Below the pieces are notes generated by a model. That model saw only the letters and a program-made list of their open reading frames with translations, was not told the DNA's origin and made no database searches. The translations under genes and the position numbers were made by a program. From Vigna angularis (Eukaryota > Streptophyta > Magnoliopsida > Fabales > Fabaceae), in the NCBI RefSeq assembly GCF_016808095.1, contig NC_068970.1:19450501-19514500 (forward strand): a stretch of 64,000 nucleotides of DNA, read 5' to 3'. Below, piece after piece: positions 1 through 13,449 of the stretch (position 1 is its first letter; every line of letters starts with the position of its first letter).

Positions 1-1881
1 AATATCTTCAGCATGCGTAGTTAAATGTTGATAGGCAACACCAGGTTACAAAGGATAACACTTACTCATGGTTGAAGGTGCACGTCCATCAGTAGATGAT
101 ACTTGGTCTTTGGTTGGGGCTACTCGGTACTCAACACCCCGACACTTGGTGATATGTAGCGTATTGTAGTTAATCTTTTGACATATAGATGATGGTCTTT
201 GGCGAACAATCATCGATCTTTAGCAGACAGTTACATCCTTTACAAGGTAACTAGTATCCAATAATCAACATACAATCTCTATTGAGTACAAGGTAGATAG
301 TATTTGATAGTTGAGGTGCAAGGTGTGTTAAACAATTAATTGTCTTAGAGATCATTATTGACAAGGTAGGAGGATCTTCAATCGCATACAATACACCAAC
401 CCCAATCTTAAAATATTTCAATAAAAGAACACTAATAAAGCTTTAGTTGAGTTATGGAATTATGATGTCGATACTCAATAATCAGTCTACACAATTTTGC
501 AACGAATTTAAAAAAAAAATTGTATTACCTTTGATCCTAACCTTGTCTGTTTCCTAAAGCTATATATATTAACTTTGCATGCATACCACATTCTGAATTA
601 GGTAAAGAAAAAAAAAATAATGGAGTGAACAATAGTTGTTACTAAAATAATGATTTTTATTACCATCTTTCTTTCCTTTTCCATACTAAACTTGAATAAT
701 TGAGTTTCTTTTTAAGAGTGAACGGTTTAAAATAATTTTGAGAAAGTCAACAAGTTTATAGAATATTAGAACTCTGGCAACATATACCTACACACAGCAT
801 ATATGGTGATAGAGAAATGACAATATATATTAACCAAACAATGCATTTGAGAAGTGTCCCCACAGTTTTTTATTTAAAATAAAAGTAAAAAGAAAAAATT
901 TGCAATAAATAAATATATGATTGTTTTTTAGCTATTATAGACAATTTAAATTAAACTATTAGCTTATTTCATAAAGAGAAATAAAAGAATATATTGAAAG
1001 ATTTTGATGGTTAAAAATACCTCAAATTAATTCATATTTGAAAGACTAAAAAAAATATCAGTACATCATTATGTAGGCTGTTTTGTTTTGTTCTTTTTTG
1101 CCAATGATTAGAGGCATATCCAGACTTTTCTTGAGGAGAGTTATGTCTAACAAAGAAATAATTAAATTTCACATGATATTTATAAGAAATTTAATATATT
1201 TTATTATAAGTAAAAAAAGTTATATTATATATGAGAAAAAAAAGATAAAATATTATCTTTATAATTAAATATTATAATTGAAGGTACTAAATCTAAAACA
1301 GAGTTAAAATATTAGGAGATTCATATTATATTTCATACATAATATAGTAAAAGAATCATAAAAATGGAATGGTTACGATCCTTAGGCCCTCTGATTCCCT
1401 TCAAAGGCCTTTCTATGGTCAAAAGATACTGTAACAAAATTGTACAAATGTATGCAAAAAGATTTAGTTACTAGTATATGAAATTTCTAGTTGAATACAA
1501 CCTTGAAAAGAAATTGTACCAGAAAAATGTACGAGAGGGATAAGAACAAAGGAGGAAAAAATAATATGATAAAAAGATGTTAATGAAAAGTGTGTATTCA
1601 ACTAGGACCATCTTTACACTATTTGCAAAAATAAAGAAGAAGAAAGGATGCAATGTGTTTGACTGAGTACAAAGCAATTGGAGAAAGCTTTATGAGTTGG
1701 AGCTGAGAATAAAATAAAACCATCAACACACTCAAATAATGCATTGAGGGGACCATTGCAGTAATCCTTTATTGCAGAAGAACAAAACAAGAGGAAGATA
1801 TTTAACATTCTCATCAGAGTATGGTCTACATCAATTACTTACAATTATGGGAACCAGCTAATATATATAAATATAAATATA

Positions 1882-1896
<15 letters not shown>

Positions 1897-1965
<69 letters not shown>
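1897..1965. repeat. (AT)n microsatellite
   Basis: About 68 bases of uninterrupted AT dinucleotide, preceded by a looser ATAAAT-rich tract from 1858. Open reading frames crossing it encode only Tyr-Ile runs and are not genes. Confidence 0.97.
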
Positions 1966-1968
<3 letters not shown>

Positions 1969-2257
1969 TAATATATAGAAAAACCATGATTCTGAAACTG
2001 CAAAGCGATCAAAATGTTCAAGTTAAGTATCGTCTTTTGTCAAGTTGATTCTTTGTGAAAGGACTGAAACAAATGGTGTGGTAAAGGGCTTACCACTGTT
2101 TTAGGTTTGAAAAGTGAAACTGAGTTCGAATTAATATAAAGAAAGTCCACAGAATCGTATTTTTGTTAAGGACCTAGAAGAGTATCATTCATCTCATGCA
2201 ATATTTAAGTGCTTAACTCAAGTATGAAACTTCATTCATAAATTTTGAGAAAATATC

Positions 2258-2259
<2 letters not shown>

Positions 2260-2316
<57 letters not shown>
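2260..2316. repeat. (AT)n microsatellite
   Basis: About 57 bases of pure AT dinucleotide repeat in spacer DNA. It is a likely length-polymorphic marker. Confidence 0.96.
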
Positions 2317-2319
<3 letters not shown>

Positions 2320-4057
2320 TTCACAATATCATATGATTTTTTCCAACTAAAAAATTTATTTTCTATGTATTATTTAATACAAATAGATGAAGAACTCAAC
2401 TTAGCTTTCTTATAAGAAAAAGATAAATCTCAATGATGATAATACATATCAACCTGATTTCTTGTGGTCATGAGTCAAAGATCTTAAACATTTCTAAAAT
2501 AACTAGAATTGCATCATCTTCTTTCTTTTCATTTCAATGAAAAAATTCTTATGTGTTTCTACTACTTTTGAGATAAGAAAATGTATAATTTTTTTTGTTT
2601 ATCACAGATAGAATAACAGTAACCCTACGATAAACTACTTCAATTTAATTGTAATAAAAATACTTGTCCTACCAACAAAATTTCTAACATTATATTCTCA
2701 CTGTAGCATATAAAATGTGTAACTTCTAATCCAATAATAATAAAATTAGAAAAGAAAATGCTTAATTTTTAGGAAGTGAATTTTGTGCGATGAACCAATA
2801 TTCGTAACAAGGATGGTTTTATGAATTTCGCATAAAACTTATAATTTTAGGTCTAGATGAATTGCATTTATTAAAAAGAATAAATTTTGTGTAACTTTAT
2901 GAAATAAATAGAAGAAAACTTACATAATTTACTCACTGATAAAAAACTTTCAACTACATGTTTATGTTAATGATAAAAAATTAAACATGATGTTTAGAGG
3001 CATAGGGTTCCATATGGACCATATCCTTGCAAAGTACAGTACTGTTTCCAATCAATTTTAGGTATGGGATTACTTGCTTACTTGTTTCCTTCCAAATGGA
3101 TCACATTGTGAAACTAAGAATCAAATGAATACCCTATATAATATTTTTTTTCTCTCTCATGAAAAATAAATTTGTTTAGAATTATGATTGCTTAGTAGAA
3201 CAAAATTGGGTAAAATGAGTTCTGACTTAATCGTAATTTTTTTTTTGTATTTTATTAAATCCCTAATTTTTATTTTTATTTTCAGAATTCTAGTCATTTA
3301 ATATTTAATTATATGTTCTCTTAGTTTTTAATACCTTTTATACAATTGTTATTATTGATTTTTTATTATTATTATATTAGACACGTCCTAGCAAGATGGA
3401 AGGGTAATAGATTTTTTTTGGTTTATATTTCTTTTAACACAATCTTCATCTTTTAATTTTTAATTATGTTTGTTTAAGTTTTAGTTTAAAAAATATTTTA
3501 AATCTCTCTCAATCTATACTTAGTGATAAGGTGAAGCAGTGCTATTATTTTCTGTTATAATAATAAAAAGTCATTAGTATTCAAGGTTTTCACTCAATCT
3601 CACCATGTCATAAACTAATAAAAAATTATTAATAGTTAGCATCATTAGATGAAACCTAGAGTTCTAAAAGCAATTTCGTTCAACTAAAAAGCAATGCAAT
3701 GAATTCAGTTTGAGCTTGGACATGAATGATACCCCTTGGTTGTGAATCTCAAAACATGTTAGAATATCAAGAGTAAGATGATCTACAACAACCACAAAAC
3801 ATTAAAACCTCTCCACCTTAAACATAATACAACTTTACAGTGGAAAACATAATTTAATGCCTGTAGAAGCAAGTTTTACTCCGGCTTCAAGTGTAGAGGG
3901 GCTCCAGTATAAAACGAGGGACAGAATCCCAGATGATTTATGTTGAGTATAATTCAACAGTGGAAGATATCCTTTACTGTGATGTGTGGACCAGTTTGAT
4001 TGGTCAGGTTGATTATCATGAGTATAACGTTTTGATCTTTCCATCGCACTAAACATG

Positions 4058-7000
4058 CTAGTGAGGTTTTGCAAGACTTCGAGATGGACCGTGCAATAAC
4101 TTAACAAATCCAAGGAAGCTCAACTTTCCATCAGTGTGCCTAATCCAGTCGTGAAGAACAGCATGAACAGGGACAGATGGACCAAGCCCAAGCTCCTGAT
4201 TATTTAGTCAAAACCACACATCAGAGAAATTAAATGTGTTTCCTAACTTAAAGAAACTGCTTGTCGATAAATTCAAACCCAAACTAGAACGTACCACAAT
4301 TACTAATAAAAAAAAGTAGCATAGTATGCTTTACTAATTTATCCTTTACTAATTTAGAGAATACTATTTTGCTAGAAAAAATAACAAACTAAAGTAGGGG
4401 GAGACTGTTAGATATCTTCATTTACAAAATAGTTGATACAGTAAGATTATCCATATAAAGAATCCAAATTATTTAACGTTACAGTCAAATCAAACATACC
4501 GAAGCCAGTTCCTCAATGACTATAGCTCTGTTTCCATCCTTTTCAAAAAGTTCATAGGCACAGCGTGCATGTTGCTCCCACCGGTCAAGTGCTTCAAGCT
4601 GATGAACACTAAGTGCAGCTGCGCAGAACTCATCAAAAGCCATCCTTCTATATTGCAATGCATTAAGCTTCCACACAGAATAATTTGTATCAACAAACCA
4701 GTATATTCACAAAATAGCATTTGAATCATATATATATATATATAGGCATTCCAAAGCTAAATCAAACCACTTACTGATGCCAGGAAATCTGGAATGCGTG
4801 ATTCCTTCATGGCATCTGTTGCATTTTTCATTAAGGCCTGGCCAGCTCAAATTATGAGATTTCAAACATCATTCTCTTAATATAGTGTATAAAAAGAGAG
4901 CCGGAAAGAAACCAACCGCTTTGATATTTTCCAAGCTAATAGTGTTAGTTTTGTTTGGCTCTAAAAGTGCAAACTGCTCCTTCAAATGCTGCAGCTCTTC
5001 GGTAGCCAATGTCTTAGACAAAGCCTGTTCCAATGGCCACCATATATATAGCTAGTAAGTTATTGGGAAGCATACAGGAAGTTTGATCAACAAAAGCAAT
5101 GGGGAACACCGGAACAGTACCAAAGAAAATAATTAGAGCGAAAAAATACTTAAAAAACTCGAGAAGACACACCTAGCAGGTCTAAAGAGAAAACTCTACA
5201 TATATAGATTTTGGATAGAGAATCAGATCTTATGGATGTCTAAGTCTTACCTCGACAGTTATAAATAGAAACAATGCATAAGTAGATTTTTGATAGGAAC
5301 TGCGGTATTATGGAATGTTTGAATCTCAAGTAGCACGGAATGTTGGGTGAAGACTGAGTATTTGTTTCTCTCCTCTCACCAACTGGGGTTTCCTAGTTTT
5401 TGAGTGATTATCAAGTGGTATCAGAACCAATTTACTCACTAAGAAAGGTTATCTATAATGACTTTTAACTAACGAGGAAGTTGAGTGAAGTGTTACCAAG
5501 TATCGTAGAATGGAAGTCGTTGAGACGTCGATTTGTTGGTGGAGTACTCAAGTTTTTAGTTCTCTTCAAATACTTGGGTGCTTATCAAAATATTTTACTA
5601 TCTTTAACTTCTAACTTCCAAATAGAACTTCATCAGTTCACCAAATTTGAGTACATCTAGTTGGAATTGCAAAACAAAATTCTACTGGTTGATTACTCAG
5701 ATTATTCACGCAACAATCAACTCAACCTGATTTTAAAGCAATTTCAGAAATATACATACTCTTAAAGCTGCTTTTCGTAGAGAGGAGGAACGCATGTATG
5801 TCTTCATGAGCTTGAACACTAGAATATCCAAAGGCACTTTTACGTCCTTATAATTTTTAATCCATGGATGACCTGCAGTATAAACCTGTAAGGAACATAA
5901 TAGAGTACAAGAAAAATGAATACCCTGAAGTGATAGATGAGAAACTCACTCAATGCCTGCGCTGCAGTCATTCTTTTCCTTGGATCTTTATTTAGAAGTC
6001 TCTTAACAAAATCCTTTGCCTCATCTGATAGAGAAGGCCATGGAGGTTCATCAAAACTTGGAGTAGCTCTCAATACGGCACGGAATATCCCAGATTCAGT
6101 CCGTGCCCAAAATGGACGACTGCCACATAGTAAAATATAAGCAATCACACCAACACTCCAGACATCAGCCTCTGTACTGTAAGCTCTATGCAAAACTTCA
6201 GGAGCCACGTAGTATGCACTACCAACAATGTCATTAAGCCTTTCATCTGTAAGGCGATGAAAAACTATAATTTTAACCCAAACAGTAGTGGACTGAAAAA
6301 CAGGCAGAATGCATAAAAGGACTCCGAAAATACCTGGTTTGACAAAATCAGACAATCCAAAGTCAATGGCCTTCAGCTCAGAGTTCTCTTCTTTTGATGT
6401 GAATAGGAAATTCTGACCCAGAAATAACCCGTCGTTAGAAGTCATGCTCGATAAGATTTGATAAGACAAAGCCAAATAACCAAACTAAACATAAACACGA
6501 CCATTCCACTAAGTAGGATATCGGATAACATGTCCTTATGTTATCCTCTACCAACCCATTTCCAGCCTTTTCTTTTCACCAACCTTTTCAGGTAGGCCAT
6601 GAAACTCAATCTTATGATGCACATTAAAAACGTAAAAAGCAATTGCAAATAAACTTCACCTCTGGTTTGAGATCACGATGCACAACACCCTGTAGATGGC
6701 AAAACGCAACAACATTTAGTATTTGTATCATGACAGCTTTAGCATCTTCCTCAGTGTATTTTCCTCCTCTGCAAATGGAAACAAACTTCTCAAAGAGGAA
6801 AATAATCACACATTTTCCTTTTTAATCACTTTCATCCATCCCCTTTTCCCCATCAGTATCCGAACAATTCACATCCAAAGGAACAAACATTTTAATTAAC
6901 AAATACCTCGACAATATTCTGTCCAAAAGCTCCCCTCCTTCGCACAACCTGAAAACCACAAGAGCAAGAAAAAACAGTTACAACATTCACCACACGAAAA

Positions 7001-7848
7001 GAAAAGCAGAAAAAGAAAGAAAATAACACATTAATTCAACCTACTCCATTACTATGTAGACATTGTCATTATCCTCATACGCATCGTGGAACTGAATCAG
7101 ATTTTTATGTCCTGTCAAAGCCCTCAATATCTTCACCTCCCTCCTCACATCCTCAATTGCAATTGCAGTTGTCATCTTAAATAAATTCAAATCAACTCAT
7201 TATTCACTTCAAATCGTTATATACACCACGTTGACTAATAATACAGCCAAAACAACGTATAAAAGTACAAGGACATGAACTAGCTTAATGGGTTTGGACT
7301 GAGTTAAAGCCAAATCCAGTTTATAACAGATATTTGAGATCAGAAACAGAGAATGATTATGTAGCAACCTTGGCTTTAGGGATGACCTTGACGGCGACGT
7401 GTTGGCCTTTGAGTTGGCCCTTAAGGAACTTGGCAGCACAAGTATAACCAAAGTGTCCTCGTCCAACCTCGTCCCCAACCTCAAACTTTTGCTCAAACTG
7501 TTTCGAGAATCCGAAGTTCTTGTCAAGAGCAACCACTTCATCTTCCGGGATGCTAGCTTCGTTGGGCTTAACAGACCCATGACGGCGGGCCAGCACGGCC
7601 CGAATGTGCTTCGCTGGCGACGGAGGCTTGAAGAACCGCCGGGGAGTCGCCGGCGCCGGAGACTTGCCGGAGAAAAAGTGGTGGGCCGGGCTCGGAGTGT
7701 AGAACGGGAAAAGGGGAGATTTTTTTGGAGTAGGAATAGGATTTTTGGGTAATTGTTCGTCGGCATTGGTGTCTGTGAAGTGGGGGTTGGAATTGGGAGA
7801 AGAGGAGAGTGTGGGATTTGCATGAGGCTTTGAAGTGCAGAGACCCAT
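4058..7848 (-). CDS. CDPK-related protein kinase (CRK), complete, 11 exons
   Basis: Ser/Thr kinase of the CDPK-related family, close to the Arabidopsis CRK5 type from memory. Coding exons (minus): 7848-7369, 7175-7045, 6948-6907, 6768-6660, 6412-6334, 6246-5950, 5872-5760, 5024-4917, 4837-4775, 4667-4500 and 4195-4058. All join in frame at GT-AG borders, giving 575 aa, a normal CRK length. The N terminus MGLCTSKP fits N-myristoylation plus palmitoylation, which implies membrane attachment. It is followed by a Pro/Ser-rich region with [13 protein letters not shown]. Kinase marks are GRGHFGYT (P-loop), AVKVIPK (lysine), [28 protein letters not shown] and [13 protein letters not shown]. The C-terminal part carries CRK-type EF-hand-like segments, which in this family are degenerate and bind calcium poorly. 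The protein ends [13 protein letters not shown], then TAG. The start ATG is the one giving the myristoylation motif. Confidence 0.95.
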
Positions 7849-8144
7849 TGTGATATGATCCCAAAGTCAAAGGAGTGAACTTGAAGAGTTGAAGCAGATT
7901 CGGAAATGAATGGGTTCCGTTTTTGTGGGAATTAAGGTTGGGTTGGGTTGTTTTGGTGACAGAGTTGAAGAATGAAAATGGTTTTGGGGAGAAGAAAGGA
8001 AGATGAGTAAGAAAGAGAGAGATCTGAGGAAAGTGATAAGAAATAAAGAACTGGAGTTTCACCTTTTCTGTTGCACCCAACGGAAACAACCAAATTAAAT
8101 TTGTATCTTATTGTTATTATGGGAAGTGACGTACTTACATCCAT
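7849..8144 (-). promoter_or_regulatory. CRK 5' leader with a possible upstream ORF
   Basis: Upstream of the CRK ATG, reading minus, an ATG at 8144 opens a 70-codon frame ending at 7932, before the main start. If transcription begins above 8144 this would act as an upstream ORF. The stretch is pyrimidine-rich, as plant leaders often are. I cannot place the transcription start, so the role is inference. The frame also contains a GTAAGT that could be a splice donor. Confidence 0.3.
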
Positions 8145-8507
8145 AACTATTCTTCTTAACTTCTTCGGCTACGTTCTGTAATTTTTTTTTTTCCAATTGT
8201 AAGAAAGTACATGATGTTACATTTTTTCAGTATTAGTTTTTAAGGAATACGTGCCTATCATGCGGTCAATCAGGTCACATATATATTTTTTATATTTTAA
8301 AATATTTTATTGATATTTATTAATAAAATATTTAATTTATAAAGCAGAAATGACAACAATAATTTATAATTTTTTATTTTAATAATATTTAATATATATG
8401 ATTTTAATTTAGATTTATATAACAATAATTATATACTTATTGTATTTTTAAGAATTTTTATACACCTTTTAATATATATGACATATTGTACTTTATATTT
8501 GTAAAAG

Positions 8508-8510
<3 letters not shown>

Positions 8511-8550
<40 letters not shown>
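8511..8550. repeat. (TA)n microsatellite
   Basis: Forty bases of TA dinucleotide repeat about 660 bp upstream of the CRK start codon. Confidence 0.95.
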
Positions 8551-8553
<3 letters not shown>

Positions 8554-9561
8554 GTACAATACAAGTGGCATAGAAATATTATTGATTAAAGATCTGAAGT
8601 AGTACATTTAAGACATTTTATTTCAGTGATAGGATTAGGGAAGGGTTGAAGTTGATGATGTGGTGGAGTTGAAGTTGCAAGAAAGAGAGCATGTGGGAAC
8701 ATTGAATGGTACACTGTGTAACATCCATGTGGAAAGGATTGAGTGAAACTACTGCCACTAATTTCACTAATCAGATTTTATTCAATTTTTTTTTTCCTTC
8801 TGGTTTGAATTTGGAATTCGTCAAAGACAAGCAATTTAATCACAGAAAATTTCTGTAAATGAATTGACAGAAAGATTAATATTAATTCCTTTGTTTTTTT
8901 ATAGGAGTTTAATTGAATTTTAACTCCATGTTAATAGTAATAGTGTTCAAATGTTTTTAGTGTTTTCTAAAATATTATATACTTTTTTTATTTTATATGT
9001 TTTTATTTGCAGTTTTGTTAAAAGAAATAAGATATATTATTAGCCTCTCAAATTTAGAATATTTTTTATTTTCTCTTGTAATTTTAAAATTGATCTTGTA
9101 GATGCTGCAATTTGAAGAAAAAAAAACTACTTTCATCCCTTGATTTAAGTTAGAAATTTTGTTTATATGTCTAATTTTAATTTATTATGTTAACTTCAAA
9201 TTTAAAAATTAGACAAAAAAAATTATTCGAGAGACTAGAAATTTATGTAGCTAAAAAAATAACATTTTGTATTTAGTAATATATTCAATTAATTTATAAA
9301 ATAATGACTGTTTTATATAAGTCTATTATATTAAAATGTTTTTAATTTAGTATTTCTTATTTCTCTACCATCAATTTTGTTTTTAAACATTGTTTCCGTA
9401 ATACATAGAACATGAGTCAATACTATTTTGCTGTGTTTTATTAATTAACGAAAATAATGGAACCTGTCGTCAAATTTAAGAAAATAATAATTTACTTAAA
9501 TGTTTTAAATATAAATATAACAGTAGCTATTAATTAGATTTTAAATTAAATATAAATAATT

Positions 9562-9564
<3 letters not shown>

Positions 9565-9631
<67 letters not shown>
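9565..9631. repeat. (TA)n microsatellite
   Basis: About 66 bases of pure TA repeat in spacer. Confidence 0.95.
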
Positions 9632-9633
<2 letters not shown>

Positions 9634-11172
9634 CTTCTCTTTAGGTGTTCTACCAGTTGGGTCATGCGGCAAGATCTTTTAGTCTAGCCAAACAGTTCTT
9701 GCAATAGAGTAAATTAATTTCTAATAATTTTTCTAGTTTTTATGTTTTCCAATACATGTGAGCAGTTTTTCACTGCATGTATCACCTAAGTTTTTCTTTA
9801 GGTTCTCTACTAATCAGTGGTTCTAACCGCGTATCTTAATCATGATTTTGTGGTTTGTAGGTGCAAATCTTTGAGCTGATAAAGCCGTTTTAGATTTTTT
9901 ATAGGATCACTCGATCGTTTAACATGTCAAAAAAACTAAATATCTTGTTTTAAGTTTTAATTAAGTACTTTAATAATATGAGTTGGTATGTTTAAATTGA
10001 ATTAAATGGATTGAGCTTGCTCAAATTTTGTTGTATGGCACTATGATTGCATGAATTTTGGTGGAATATGCCTTGTTTGATATTTAAAGAACCTTGTTGA
10101 GGTTGCTTATTAAATGTATCTGTTTTGATTGATTGAAATTGTAGAGTTGGTGTTATAATTGGTGGGAAAAATGGTGTTAGATCTTGATGTAGTGCAATAT
10201 GAGAGTCTAGATTGGTTTTTGGGTCTTATTTGGGAGTTTTAATAGATGAATTTTTAGAGGAGTGATTTTTGAGTGAATTTTGATGTTTGGGGTTGGTGTC
10301 TAAGCTATTTAAAACTTGTGTAATAATTTATTTAATAGAAATATGGTTTGTGGCATGTTTCATCTGTTGTCATATATATACATAGGTACAGAGCTATGAA
10401 ATTGGTTTAAAAGAGGATCTTTATAGGTGAAATTCTAAAGGGTTTAGTGTAGGAGTAAGCTTGGTGTTTGTAATTTGTCTTTAGGTGTTGAAAAATGTCT
10501 TTTGAACCTAAAACTAAAATTTAATACCTAATGAAGCTTGTATCTATGGATAGAACATGATTCATTAGTAATCTTAAGACTCCTAAACTTAATTCATGGT
10601 TGCTTGTTGATGATCCAAGGAATTGACTTTTGATGAGTTGTCATAGGCTTAAAGACACTAGACATAAGATTTGAGTAAACTTGTGAGTTGATTTTAAGTT
10701 GAATATGGAATTGAGATGTTTGTGAATGTATGATAATGAAATAAATGAAATCTAGTTTTGACAATTATAAATATTCTATGTTAATTTCATGTTGCACACC
10801 GACTCTTTGATGTTGTGAGATTTATTATCTAATTTAGTTATTAAATGTGAGAGTTGTCATGTGTTGCACAAGTCTTTGTGAATAGAACGATATTTATTAC
10901 TTACTATGTGCAACCAATGCCCTTGCTGGCCGAGATGCAGACCACAACTTTCCAAGCACGACCTAGCATTAAGAATGGAAGTGAAAAGTCAAGCAACAGG
11001 AACCATCAATGTCGTCATAAGATGCAAATATAAACCAAAATCATAAGACAGGTTTCATTTATTTTCTTTCCATTTTCACTAAGTGAGTATGGAGAAACAT
11101 TCATACCAAAATCTTAAGCTTCAATATTTTAAAATCATTGGTTCAAAAAAGTATTTCATTAAGATTGAGATA

Positions 11173-11510
11173 TTGTTGGAAACTCCACATCGATTAGAGA
11201 TAAGATAATTTTATAATATATAAGTGAATGCAAACCTCACTTTAAAGTCGGTTTTGTGGAGTTAAGTTATTTTTTTAAAGTTTTTTTCTTAACATAATAT
11301 TAAAGCTGTGAGTTTTAACCTATTCTAACAATATTTTTTTTTATTGGACTTATCATATAATATGTTATTAGACCACTATCGGATATCCAGGAGGTGTTAA
11401 GGATCTCACATCAACTAAAGATAATATAATTTGATAGTATATAAATATATACCTGATCTTATAATCGGATTTTATAAAGTTAAATTAGACTAAAATTTAT
11501 TTCTTAACAA
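11173..11510 (+). mobile_element. Degenerate TRIM-like element
   Basis: A first LTR-like copy starts TGTTGGAAACTCCACATC and ends TTCTTAACA (about 11173-11293). It is followed by an eroded primer-binding site (TAATATTAAAG in place of TGGTATCAGAG). A short interior leads to a second copy, about 11392-11510, also ending TTCTTAACA. The total is about 340 bp with no coding capacity, typical of terminal-repeat retrotransposons in miniature. Better preserved relatives occur here at 28113-28400 and within 25160-26361. Confidence 0.6.
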
Positions 11511-13357
11511 ATATAAAAAGATAAAAACGCTTTTAAAGAGAATCTACTACTAACTTGGCAATTTTTGTTCAAGACATAAGCTACAAGTCAACAATTTGGT
11601 TATAGTTCAAAAATACTATATTTATTTTCTTATTTTTTTTTCTTAATTTTCTTAATATGACACAAAATTGTACCATACATTTTTTGATGAGAGATAAGAA
11701 AATTATTCTTTCTTTATTATTTTTTTCAACCCTTTACGTTTTTTTTCTCTCAAATGTGTTTTTTTATATATATTCTTTAAAATATATTTAAAACTCGTTG
11801 TTCTTAAGTAAAATACTGATAGTCACATAATCTTTCAATTCCATTAAAAGATAAAAAATGTTACATAAACTAGAAAAATATATAACTAATGAAAATCCTT
11901 ACCTTTTAAATAAGTAATAAAAGATGAAGTTAAACCTAACTTAGATAATATTAGAATTTATTCTCAACGTAGTAAAAAACTACTTACTATATTATTATAA
12001 AATGAAACTATACATAAATAAGCATTTTAAAAAGTTAGTGTAAAAATAAACGCACCTGCTATCATAAAAACCATACTAACATGCATAATGTTGATGGTTC
12101 AACCTTTAGCACGGTCAACAACTATTAATTTGACTCTGGTTAATATTCATTGACGAAAAAGCATTGGTGAATTTCAATCAATGATAATTAATACTATTAT
12201 TGTGGTACGTAAATTGAAGTCACTTTTCAGAAACAGAAAAGATAAATTCTCCCCAGTAAATCCTAAAAAGAATCTTTAATTTTTTTAATCTTTTAATTTA
12301 ATTTTGACCTAACCAATTCTTTTAAGGCTCTAAATGACCTTATTAGGCGTGTATCGAAAGGAAAAAAGCAAATAAGGCCGGCACAATCTACCCAAAAGTC
12401 AAAATACGTTTTTTTTCTTTATTATTCGTCAAATTGTGTTATTTTTACTAATTTCCTCTTCAAGAAATTGAAAATACAATATATTTTTTTTCACTTCTAG
12501 ATTACAAAAATTATATATAAAAACTAAGAATAAAAAACAAAACGGTTAAAAATAAATGAAGTAATTGACGACTTCATAGTTCTTCCTTCCTTTACTAATC
12601 ACATTTATTATGATTATCTACAATAATAGTCATGATAATAATAGACTAATAACAACGATAATTTGGATATAATGTTGTCTTTTACAAAAAAAGAAATAAA
12701 ACTAATTAGAGTGGAAATTATTTTTATCAGTGGAAAAATAACTCCCTGTTTGATACAATAAGAAGACAAAGTAGTCCCAATTCTTTTTATGGTGTGGTGT
12801 AGAGGAGACAAAGAAAACTCATTGTCGTCTTATGTCATTATCCGTTAATCATTTGAATAATTGTTTGTCTTTATCTAAGTTTTAATTATTTATTTTATCA
12901 AACCGAAAGAGAATGGAGTATGCCACAATAATTGATCCATATTACAAGTTAATTAAACAAAATTAAATTAATACATAGTGGCAATATTTGTTGAAAATGA
13001 AGGGAATGCAAAGTAATTAAATGCTATAGCCACCTAGATATGCTTTGTCCACAAGTAATGGTAATCTAATTCAAAAACATAGATTTTGCTTTTTGAAAGC
13101 TGCATGTGTTTCCTTCGTTTGGTTAAATAAAATCAACACAAAAGTTTTTTTTTTCTTTTTTGTGCTAAGTATATTTTTAGTCTCTACAAGTATTTTATCA
13201 ATGTAAATGCTATAGTTTCTAAAAGAAAAATATGTATGACCACTTTAGTAATGATGAAGCATAAATATTAGCCATACTACATATTACCTGTTACTTAAAA
13301 ATAATCGTTAATAATATGATCTGAATGAATGCGTGACATTATCTATAATACTAAGCA

Positions 13358-13359
<2 letters not shown>
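11511..13359. other. AT-rich spacer, nothing recognised
   Basis: No convincing ORF, RNA gene or mobile element border is visible in this stretch. Confidence 0.5.

Positions 13360-13446
<87 letters not shown>
13360..13446. repeat. (AT)n microsatellite
   Basis: About 87 bases of pure AT repeat, the longest AT tract in the window. Open frames through it encode alternating Ile-Tyr only. Confidence 0.97.

Positions 13447-13449
<3 letters not shown>

Larger units (their letters stand above)
1..4057. other. Gene-poor AT-rich spacer
   Basis: No coding gene is recognised here. The sequence is AT-rich, with two long (AT)n tracts listed separately. The first 400 bases are less AT-rich than the rest and could be a transposon remnant, but I recognise no domain or terminal repeat. 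The right part, up to 4057, should contain the 3' untranslated region of the minus-strand CRK gene. Confidence 0.6.
8150..11172. other. Gene-free AT-rich spacer upstream of CRK
   Basis: Apart from the two AT microsatellites listed separately I see no coding region. The left end should hold the CRK promoter. The part from about 9650 to 11100 is less AT-rich and resembles decayed transposon sequence, but no coding domain or terminal repeat could be identified. Confidence 0.5.

Noticed and set aside
1821..2048. 75-aa open frame
   Set aside because: Mostly Ile-Tyr from the AT microsatellite; no domain.
7399..7752. 117-aa plus-strand frame
   Set aside because: Antisense to CRK exon 1, which has clear kinase and myristoylation motifs.
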